This document shows positions 1 to 4,994 of a DNA stretch of 10,372 nucleotides, one piece after another (the stretch's first letter is position 1; each line of letters opens with the position of its first letter). The notes beneath the pieces were generated by a model. The model ran no database searches, had not been told where the DNA came from, and worked only from the letters and a program-made list of their open reading frames with translations. The DNA is from Clostridia bacterium (lineage in GTDB: Bacteria > Bacillota > Clostridia > Christensenellales > Borkfalkiaceae). Made by a program: the position numbers and the translations under genes. The stretch spans positions 1-10,372 of the forward strand of contig CAAFZH010000009.1 of NCBI GenBank assembly GCA_900767495.1. Reading direction: 5' to 3'.

Positions 1-12
1 CAAATTACAGAC

Positions 13-46
13 ACCCCTTTAAAGATTAAAGGGGTCGGGGGTTTTT
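13..46 (+). other. Terminator-like hairpin near window start
   Basis: A 9-bp perfect stem (13-21 with 27-35) closes a 5-nt loop. It is followed by CGGGGG and then five T. It could be the intrinsic terminator of a plus-strand gene lying before the window, but the T tract is separated from the stem by G residues, so this is uncertain. Confidence 0.25.
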
Positions 47-95
47 GAGGAGTTTTCGGAAAAGGGGTTGCCCGAAGGGGGAAAACGGACTACTT

Positions 96-159
96 AACGA
101 TAAAGGCTAACGCCTTACAAAACCTGACGGTTTTAGCGTTTTAAAAAACGCTTATCGTT
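96..159. repeat. Cloverleaf-like nested inverted repeat
   Basis: An outer 8-bp stem (AACGATAA 96-103 with TTATCGTT 152-159) encloses three consecutive small hairpins. These are AAGGC/GCCTT with loop TAAC (103-116), AAAACC/GGTTTT with loop TGAC (119-134), and AGCGTTTT/AAAACGCT (135-152). Neighbouring stems share a base at 103 and 152. The fold resembles a four-way junction. It is not a tRNA: there is no T-arm or anticodon-arm consensus and no acceptor stem. Whether it acts as RNA or is a mobile palindromic repeat cannot be told from one copy. Confidence 0.45.
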
Positions 160-310
160 TGTGAATACCGTCGCTCGCAAACCCTTGCAAGCAAGTTTGC
201 TCGCTCGGCATTGACGGGAAACAGTTGTCCCCCTTCGGATTTTCGCTGCGCCTTTTTTAAAGGCGCAATTAGAGCCGATACGACTGTATTATTGCCTTTT
301 CGGTTGTTCA
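160..310. other. Gene-free stretch with small palindromes
   Basis: No coding region is supported here. The clearest structure is GCGCCTTT (248-255) facing AAAGGCGC (259-266) across a TTT loop. There is also a looser inverted pair GCAAAC / GTTTGC around 177-213. The sequence reads like decayed repeat elements. Confidence 0.4.
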
Positions 311-413
311 GGGGGATTGCCGCGCCTGCGGCTCGCAATGACACGGTAATTCCATTGTTCGGAAACACACCCTCCCGGGAGATTGCCTCGTCGTTTCACT
401 TCCTCGCAAAGAC
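311..413. repeat. Two arms of the dispersed palindromic repeat
   Basis: Positions 311-342 (GGGGGATTGCCGCG ending CGCAATGAC) and 371-413 (GGGAGATTGC ending TCGCAAAGAC) are both right-hand arms of the hairpin repeat family that is complete at 428-534 and 5926-6041. Neither has its left arm close by, so these look like truncated or rearranged copies. Short open frames across them are artefacts of the repeat. Confidence 0.6.
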
Positions 414-427
414 GGTTGATTTTCCGT

Positions 428-534
428 GTCATCGCGAGCGCAAGCGTGGCGATCCCACCGAAAAAGTATGCGATTATGTGTTTCGTACTTTACTCCAAGG
501 GATTGCCGCAGTCGCTACGCTCCTTCGCAATGAC
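428..534. repeat. Complete palindromic repeat unit, type A
   Basis: The left arm GTCATCGCGAGCG...GCGATCCC (428-456) is an imperfect reverse complement of the right arm GGGATTGCCGC...CGCAATGAC (499-534). The interior contains AAAAAGTATGCG. Total length is about 107 bp and it would fold into one long hairpin. After a short A-rich spacer, a left-arm fragment of the type B unit (GTCATATTGAGCG, from about 549) follows. Repeats with this arm sequence are widespread in bacteria and often produce spurious proteins. No transposase is associated. Confidence 0.7.
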
Positions 535-585
535 AACTAAAAAAAAGTACGTCATATTGAGCGTAAAAGTTCCTTTTCTTTATTT

Positions 586-1275
586 TTAAAGCGGAAATTT
601 TTTTATCTTCGCGTATTGTCTGGGATATTTTATATCCGTAGAAAATACCTTTTCCACCTCTATTATCTCTCTTTTTCCCGCACCGCAGGGCAAATCGAAA
701 CTATATACTTCCTTTACCTTTCCGCCGAGAGTTTTTATGGCGGATTTCGCCGCGTTCAACTCTTCTTCGGCGTTGCCTTTAAACGCTACGAATTTTCCGC
801 TTATTCTTACTAGCGGCAGACATAATTCGCTTAAAACGTTCATTCCGGCAACCGCGCGCGCTATCGCGTAATCGTATTTTTCGCGGTATTTTCTATCCTT
901 TCCCAACTCTTCCGCACGGGCGTTGAGTACCGTAACTCCCTTTAAACCGAGTTCCTTTACGACCGTATTTAAAAACTCGCACTTTTTACCCGTAGCCTCT
1001 ACAAGAGTAAATTTCAGGTCGTTTCTTAAAATTTTATTCGGTATCGACGGAAATCCTCCGCCCGAGCCTATTTCTATAACTTCGGCGTCTGTGGAAAATT
1101 TATCCACAAAAAGAACGCTGTCCAAAAAGTGTTTTACGTTTATGCCTTCGTCGTCCAAAACGGCGGTAATGTTGAATTTAGAGCCGTATTCCTTTAAAAG
1201 CCGCTTAAAAATATCAAATTTTTCAAGGCTCTCGCCGTCGCAAGTAATACCGTACTTTTCAAACAATTCTTTCAT
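586..1275 (-). CDS. rsmG: RsmG, 16S rRNA (guanine-527-N7)-methyltransferase
   Basis: RsmG uses S-adenosylmethionine to methylate N7 of G527 in the 530 loop of 16S rRNA (E. coli numbering), fine-tuning decoding; its loss gives low-level streptomycin resistance in several bacteria (family knowledge). Counted from the TTG at 1281, the glycine-rich SAM loop EIGSGGGFP lies at about 70-78, the conserved KK at 99-100 followed by CEFL, RAEE at 122-125, and RAVAG at 142-146, with FKG near 167-169. All are family hallmarks in the right order, and the length is normal. I prefer the ATG at 1275 (229 aa). A TTG two codons upstream (1281, 231 aa) is the alternative. Neither has a visible Shine-Dalgarno sequence, and a promoter-like element lies so close that the mRNA may be nearly leaderless. 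The gene diverges from oriC/dnaN. It is normally the last gene of the mnmE-mnmG-rsmG cluster, but neither mnm gene is next to it here. Confidence 0.95.
   Translation of the reverse strand: MKELFEKYGITCDGESLEKFDIFKRLLKEYGSKFNITAVLDDEGINVKHFLDSVLFVDKFSTDAEVIEIGSGGGFPSIPNKILRNDLKFTLVEATGKKCEFLNTVVKELGLKGVTVLNARAEELGKDRKYREKYDYAIARAVAGMNVLSELCLPLVRISGKFVAFKGNAEEELNAAKSAIKTLGGKVKEVYSFDLPCGAGKREIIEVEKVFSTDIKYPRQYAKIKKFPL
1090..1108. promoter_or_regulatory. Divergent pair of DnaA boxes inside rsmG
   Basis: TTATCCACA at 1100-1108 matches the DnaA-box consensus exactly. TGTGGAAAA at 1090-1098 is TTTTCCACA on the other strand, with one mismatch. Together they form an inverted pair separated by one base, within the start-proximal half of rsmG. 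They lie about 500 bp from the DnaA-trio. The sites are seen directly; a role in origin or DnaA titration is inferred. Confidence 0.55.
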
Positions 1276-1282
1276 CGACAAG

Positions 1283-1310
1283 ATTTTAACATTTTTATAG
1301 ATTTTGTCAA
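1283..1310 (-). promoter_or_regulatory. Putative rsmG promoter
   Basis: On the minus strand TTGACA (1310-1305) is followed after 16 bases by TAAAAT (1288-1283), close to the sigma-A consensus. The expected transcription start is about 1276, at or just before the rsmG ATG (1275), which suggests a leaderless or very short-leader mRNA. Confidence 0.5.
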
Positions 1311-1368
1311 CCTTTTATCAACCGCTTTTCCACAATTTCTTATTTCACCTTATTTTACGTTTTTTTTC

Positions 1369-1397
1369 TTGCTTTTTTGCTCTCTTTCGTTTATAAT
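1369..1397 (+). promoter_or_regulatory. Candidate dnaN promoter
   Basis: TTGCTT (1369-1374), a 17-base spacer and TATAAT (1392-1397) form a plausible sigma-A promoter. It would give dnaN a leader of about 245 nt running through the origin. An alternative, TTCACA (1580-1585)-N17-TATTAT (1603-1608), lies inside the DnaA-trio module and would couple clamp expression to DnaA binding. The sequence alone does not decide between them. Confidence 0.4.
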
Positions 1398-1568
1398 ATA
1401 TTGTAGTCGCGGGCGCGAGTGCGCGCGTACTGTTACGGCGCGGAAAAAGCAATCCACAACAAAACCCGTTTTTCCACTTTTATTCCACCTTATTTTTAAA
1501 GGTAAAGTTTATAAAGTGTGGATTTAAAATTGCAGATTATATAAGCGATTTTAATTATAAATACGGGG

Positions 1569-1629
1569 TTGTCCACTTTTTCACACAGCCTATTACTACT
1601 ACTATTATTCAATAAATAAAATAATATAT
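1569..1629 (+). promoter_or_regulatory. Basal unwinding module: DnaA boxes, GC spacer, DnaA-trios
   Basis: Two abutting DnaA-box-like sites in the same orientation (TTGTCCACT 1569-1577, TTTTTCACA 1577-1585) are followed by a short GC spacer. Six uninterrupted trinucleotides, CTA TTA CTA CTA CTA TTA, come next (1590-1607), then an AT-only run (1611-1629). The complementary strand reads 3'-GAT/AAT-5', which is the DnaA-trio motif known to load DnaA on single-stranded DNA in B. subtilis. The order and orientation match the known bacterial basal unwinding system. Confidence 0.8.
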
Positions 1630-1648
1630 CTATCAAGGAGCAAACGGA

Positions 1649-2752
1649 ATGAAAATAATCGTAAGCGGGAGCGATCTGTCGTCGGCGGTACTCAAAGTAT
1701 CAAAAGCAATAAGCGTAAGAACTACCAACCCCGTTTTGGAAGGAATAAAAATGTCGGTAAGGGGCGACGATCTTACTTTAACCGCAACCGATATGGAAAT
1801 TGCCATTGAAAAAACCATCGGATGCGAAACTTTTATGGAAGGCGATACCGTCGTTCCGGGTAAAATGTTCGCCGAACTCGTTAAAAAACTCGAAAACGAG
1901 AACGAGGTGGAAATCTATCTGCAAGAGGAAAACAGACTTAAAATAGTCTACGGCGAAAACGAAATGTTTATGTCTACCCTTTCCGCCGACGAGTTTCCTT
2001 CAATAAAAAAGAATTTAAGAGAAAAATACTTTACCGTAACTCAGAAAGAGTATAAAAATTTGATTGACAAAACGGTGTTTTGCTGTTCTACGGACGAAAG
2101 CCGCCCCATTTTAAAGGGTTGCTTGTTCGAGGTTAAAGGCGATACGCTCAAATGCGTCGCTATCGACGGTTTCCGTATGGCTCTCGCAACGCAAAAATTA
2201 AAAACGGCGAGCGGCGATTTTAAAATTATCGTTCCCGCCCGCGCTTTGGCGGAAATTTCAAGGCTGCTCGAAAACGACGAGGCGGACTTAACTCTCCTTT
2301 CCGAGGACAACTCCGTAATGATGGAAAACGAGGGAGTAACGTTTGTTTCGCGCCTTTTAGAGGGTGAATTCATCAACTACGAGCAGATTATTCCCAAGGA
2401 GTACAAAACGACCGTACAAGTTGAAAGAGAGTCCCTTTTAAACAGTCTGGAACGCGCCGCGATAGTCGCCAAAGAAGCGCGCAACGTGGTTAAACTCGAT
2501 ATAAAGGATAGATGTATAAACATAAAGGCTAATTCCGAGCGCGGCAACGTAAACGAAAACGTGTTCGTAACGATGGAAGGCAAGGATATAGAAATAAACT
2601 TCAATTCCAAATACCTTTGCGAGGCGTTGAAAGCCGCCGACGAGGATTTCGTGGTAATAAGGTTCGTGGGAGAAATAGCCCCCGCCACCATAACCCCTTA
2701 CGAGGGCGACGGATACCTCTATCTCGTGTTGCCTATAAGAATAAATTCTTAA
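1649..2752 (+). CDS. dnaN: DNA polymerase III beta subunit (sliding clamp)
   Basis: DnaN forms the dimeric ring that tethers the replicative polymerase and other DNA-metabolism enzymes to DNA. The 367-residue length is typical. Family hallmarks are the TTNPVLEGI segment (25-33), LTLTATDMEIAI (42-53), the mid-protein RPILKGCLFEV stretch of the second clamp domain, and the C-terminal YLYLVLPIRI (356-365), which forms part of the partner-binding pocket (usually MPMR in other species). The start is fixed by the AAGGAG ribosome binding site at 1635-1640, 8 bases before the ATG. It sits directly after the DnaA-trio unwinding site, as in B. subtilis. No dnaA precedes it and no recF or gyrB follows; rpmH comes next after a promoter. 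No terminator is visible between dnaN and rpmH. Confidence 0.97.
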   Translation: MKIIVSGSDLSSAVLKVSKAISVRTTNPVLEGIKMSVRGDDLTLTATDMEIAIEKTIGCETFMEGDTVVPGKMFAELVKKLENENEVEIYLQEENRLKIVYGENEMFMSTLSADEFPSIKKNLREKYFTVTQKEYKNLIDKTVFCCSTDESRPILKGCLFEVKGDTLKCVAIDGFRMALATQKLKTASGDFKIIVPARALAEISRLLENDEADLTLLSEDNSVMMENEGVTFVSRLLEGEFINYEQIIPKEYKTTVQVERESLLNSLERAAIVAKEARNVVKLDIKDRCINIKANSERGNVNENVFVTMEGKDIEINFNSKYLCEALKAADEDFVVIRFVGEIAPATITPYEGDGYLYLVLPIRINS

Positions 2753-2777
2753 AATTAGTTAAAACAGTCGTTTAGAG

Positions 2778-2806
2778 TTGACAAAACCGAATAAAACGAG
2801 TATAAT
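2778..2806 (+). promoter_or_regulatory. Perfect consensus promoter for the rpmH operon
   Basis: TTGACA (2778-2783), exactly 17 bases, then TATAAT (2801-2806) is a full sigma-A consensus. This fits the high demand for ribosomal protein L34 and RNase P. Transcription should begin near 2813, giving a leader of about 72 nt. Confidence 0.9.
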
Positions 2807-2824
2807 TGCAAAAGCAAAACTATC

Positions 2825-2859
2825 GCAACGGATAAAAATAAGAGTAAAAGAGCCGTTGC
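2825..2859 (+). promoter_or_regulatory. Stem-loop in the rpmH leader
   Basis: GCAACGG (2825-2831) pairs perfectly with CCGTTGC (2853-2859) across a 21-nt A-rich loop. It ends about 11 bases before the AGGGAG ribosome binding site (2871-2876). It could stabilise the messenger or serve in regulation; no T tract follows, so it is not a terminator. Confidence 0.4.
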
Positions 2860-2884
2860 ACGATTAAAAAAGGGAGTACACAAT

Positions 2885-3019
2885 ATGAAAAGAACTTATC
2901 AACCCAAAAAGAAAACGAGAAACAAAGTACACGGTTTCAGAAAGAGAATGGCTACCAAGTCGGGTAGAAACGTACTTAAGAGAAGAAGAAACAAAGGTCG
3001 TAAACGCCTTACCTATTGA
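2885..3019 (+). CDS. rpmH: 50S ribosomal protein L34
   Basis: A 44-residue, very basic protein beginning MKRTYQPKKKTRNKVHGFR and ending RRRNKGRKRLTY. It carries the L34 signature: KRTYQP start, HGFRKRM (16-22) and the Arg/Lys-rich tail. L34 binds 23S rRNA in the large ribosomal subunit. The ribosome binding site AGGGAG (2871-2876) precedes the ATG by 8 bases, and a perfect promoter lies about 100 bp upstream. The gene is first in the rpmH-rnpA-yidD-yidC-khpB operon, a very old and widely kept arrangement. Its stop codon overlaps the start of rnpA, so the two are probably translationally coupled. Confidence 0.97.
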   Translation: MKRTYQPKKKTRNKVHGFRKRMATKSGRNVLKRRRNKGRKRLTY

Positions 3020-3345
3020 TTTTGAAAAACACGGTTAAAAGAGAAAGCGATTTTAATAAAATTTTTTCTAAAGGAAAGAGAGTTTATTCAAAGTCGCTTA
3101 CTATGATATTCGTAAAAGGCGACAAACTGAAAATAGGCTATTCGGTAAGTAAAAAACACGGACATGCCGTTTTAAGAAACAGGATTAAAAGGCTGTTGCG
3201 AGCCGCAACGAGGGAGGCTTTCCGCGATATGGAAAACGCTCCCCGTTTGTATATAGTATTTTTGCCTAAAATAAGGGAAGAATACCTTTACGCGGACTTT
3301 TTGCGGGATATGAACGCCGTACTTAAAAGAGAAGGTTTAAAATGA
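3016..3345 (+). CDS. rnpA: Ribonuclease P protein component
   Basis: RnpA binds the catalytic RNase P RNA and helps recognise the 5' leader of precursor tRNA. Its 109 residues fit the family. The signature is GYSVSKKHGHAVLRNRIKRLLR (about 41-62, quoted in two parts as GYSVSKK and HAVLRNRIKRLLR), containing the RNR motif (54-56) on the RNA-binding helix. A leading aromatic/basic F-x-x-I-F segment (13-17) matches the usual N terminus. The start is TTG at 3016, overlapping the rpmH stop by 4 bases; a TTG at 3022 is equally possible. No strong ribosome binding site is seen, which suits coupling to rpmH. The gene ends in an ATGA overlap with yidD. The rnpB RNA is not in the window. Confidence 0.95.
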   Translation: MILKNTVKRESDFNKIFSKGKRVYSKSLTMIFVKGDKLKIGYSVSKKHGHAVLRNRIKRLLRAATREAFRDMENAPRLYIVFLPKIREEYLYADFLRDMNAVLKREGLK

Positions 3346-3605
3346 GCCTTTATAAACCGGGTTTTATAAATAAATTTTTTATTTTACTTTTAAAGTTTTA
3401 TAAAAAATATATTTCGCGCTCGCTTAAATCGGGGTGTATTTTTACCCCTACTTGCAGCGTTTACGCCATAGAGGCTCTTTATAAACACGGTTTTTTGGTA
3501 AGCCTTGCGCTTATTCTGTGGCGGATACTCCGCTGTAATTCTTTAAACAAAGGCGGTTTCGACCCCGTTCCCGATAACTACAACGCCAAAAAATGGCTTA
3601 TTTGA
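3342..3605 (+). CDS. yidD: YidD, membrane protein insertion efficiency factor
   Basis: YidD is a small inner-face membrane protein that aids YidC-dependent insertion. At 87 aa the length is normal. The family core is visible: KYISRSL (21-27), the cysteine pair in GCIFTPTCSVYA (31-42), RILRCNSLNKGG (61-72) and FDPVP (73-77). An amphipathic or hydrophobic N-terminal stretch (about 8-20) is the likely membrane association site. The ATG lies in an ATGA overlap with the rnpA stop, indicating coupled translation. yidC follows 15 bp later, the standard operon position for this gene. Confidence 0.95.
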   Translation: MSLYKPGFINKFFILLLKFYKKYISRSLKSGCIFTPTCSVYAIEALYKHGFLVSLALILWRILRCNSLNKGGFDPVPDNYNAKKWLI

Positions 3606-3620
3606 CAATTCAGGAGCATA

Positions 3621-4979
3621 ATGAATATATCTGACTTATTAAGCGTTATAGTGCCGTTTATGGGCGACCTCGGCAGCATAAGCGCAAAATATCAATGGAT
3701 TCTTAACGTTATAACCTGGTTTATAAACCTCGTTGCCGACGTAGGCGTGGGTATAATGCTTTTTACTCTCGCGCTCAAACTCATAACGTTGCCGCTCGAT
3801 ATTTTTTCGCGCGCGTCGATGAAAAAGAACGCCCTCAAAATGGAAATGATGAGAGGCGATCTCGAAAAACTCCAAAAGCAATACGCCAACAATAAACAAC
3901 TTTATCAGCAGAAAATGATGGCTCTTTACAAAAAGAACGGCTATTCTGCTTTTTCGGCGTGTTTACCTACTATCGTAACGCTCGTGTTTTTCTTTATAGT
4001 AATAGGCGCGTTCAACTCCTATTCCAAGCAGACCGACTTTCAGGTTTTCAAGGATATGGGTTCGACTTACGACGCCAAACTTACTCAGACTATAGAAAAT
4101 AACGGCAATTCCGTCGTTTACAGCGAAAAAGACGAGTGTTACCACATAAATTTAGATTTCGTTTTAAATGAAAAAGGTTATCGTAACTATTTCGACGTAA
4201 TCGAAAATATGAGCGCAACCGACGAAAATCGTTATATTTTAAGAAGTAATCTGACGCCGGAAGAAGTAGAGTTTGTTAAAACTTATCTCGATATAAAGGA
4301 CGAAAATTTCACTTTGAACGACGATAACCGAAAGGCAAATTCCGTAAATTTCGTCAAAAAAGTTGCCGAAAAATACGAGGAAGAGCATATTTTGAAAGAC
4401 GCTCGCAAAGCCGCCGCGGAAACCTACGAGAAAAACCGCAGCAAGTCGGTGGTTTTCCCGTGGGTTAAAAACCTCTGGGTAGTGGATAGCCCGTTCAAAC
4501 CCGCTATTCCCACGTATACGGACCTTTCGACTACCCTTTACGGCAAGAGCGGCAACCCCGCTTTCACCGAGGAGAAGTACAACGAACTCACCGCCGACCT
4601 CGGCAAGTATAAACAGACGGGTTTCGGTAAAGGCAACGGACTTTATATTCTCGTCGCGCTTTCCATACTCACGATGCTTGCCTCTACCCTTATAATGAAC
4701 AAAACGCAAAAAACTCAGATGGAACTTTCCACGGTGGACGGCGCAAACGGACAGGCGGCTATGCAACAAAAAATGATGACCTGGATGATGCCCGTTATGT
4801 TCGGTATATTCGCGTTCATTTATTCGTCGGGTTTCTCCATTTACATGGTAACGAGTTCCGTTCTTTCCACGGCATTTACCCTTTTGATAAATTTCTGCGT
4901 GGAAAAGAGTTTCAAAAATAAATTAGCAAAAGAAGACGCCGTTAAAAACGAAAAACCCAGATACGGCAAAAGAAGATAA
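3621..4979 (+). CDS. yidC: YidC/Oxa1-family membrane protein insertase
   Basis: YidC inserts and folds membrane proteins, alone or with the Sec translocon. The ATG has an AGGAG site at 3612-3616. Of 452 residues, a hydrophobic region covers about 24-58, followed by a charged hairpin rich in K, M and Q (64-106) that corresponds to the cytosolic C1 loop. Further membrane segments lie at about 111-131, 338-358 and 388-426. K53 in LALKLITLPL sits where most homologues have the groove arginine, so the positive charge is kept. FPWVKNLWVVD (279-289) matches the conserved region before the next membrane segment. Between about 135 and 275 lies a charged, predicted extracytoplasmic insert not present in short Gram-positive YidCs, making the protein unusually long. 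There is no lipobox and no P1 domain. The tail is basic (EKPRYGKRR). Confidence 0.95.
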   Translation: MNISDLLSVIVPFMGDLGSISAKYQWILNVITWFINLVADVGVGIMLFTLALKLITLPLDIFSRASMKKNALKMEMMRGDLEKLQKQYANNKQLYQQKMMALYKKNGYSAFSACLPTIVTLVFFFIVIGAFNSYSKQTDFQVFKDMGSTYDAKLTQTIENNGNSVVYSEKDECYHINLDFVLNEKGYRNYFDVIENMSATDENRYILRSNLTPEEVEFVKTYLDIKDENFTLNDDNRKANSVNFVKKVAEKYEEEHILKDARKAAAETYEKNRSKSVVFPWVKNLWVVDSPFKPAIPTYTDLSTTLYGKSGNPAFTEEKYNELTADLGKYKQTGFGKGNGLYILVALSILTMLASTLIMNKTQKTQMELSTVDGANGQAAMQQKMMTWMMPVMFGIFAFIYSSGFSIYMVTSSVLSTAFTLLINFCVEKSFKNKLAKEDAVKNEKPRYGKRR

Positions 4980-4994
4980 ACGGAGGTAAAATAT

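Larger units (their letters stand above)
1282..1648. other. oriC: Replication origin (oriC) region
   Basis: This 367-bp gene-free interval separates the divergent rsmG and dnaN genes. DnaA-box-like sites seen include TTTTCCACA (1326-1334, one mismatch to TTATCCACA), CAATCCACA (1450-1458), TTTTCCACT (1470-1478), AAATCCACA on the minus strand (1517-1525), TTGTCCACT (1569-1577) and TTTTTCACA (1577-1585). A GC-rich core (about 1406-1443) splits two AT-rich flanks, and a near-exact 15-mer, ATTTCACCTTATTTT / ATTCCACCTTATTTT, recurs at 1342 and 1482. The interval ends with a DnaA-trio unwinding module directly before dnaN, the same relative position as the unwinding site of Bacillus subtilis. dnaA itself is absent. 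A GC-skew switch over a longer sequence would confirm the origin. Confidence 0.8.

Noticed and set aside
96..159. tRNA gene
   Set aside because: It folds like a cloverleaf but lacks the T-loop and anticodon-arm consensus and the acceptor stem length.
1..585. Remnant of dnaA before rsmG
   Set aside because: No frame in this stretch shows AAA+ Walker motifs or the DnaA DNA-binding signature; only repeats are seen.
211..589. Overlapping plus-strand frames of 109 and 68 aa
   Set aside because: They run through the palindromic repeats, lack ribosome binding sites, and resemble translated repeat arms rather than any protein family.
4239..4769. Minus-strand open frame of 176 aa inside yidC
   Set aside because: It lies fully antisense to a conserved gene, and its composition follows from the codon use of yidC.
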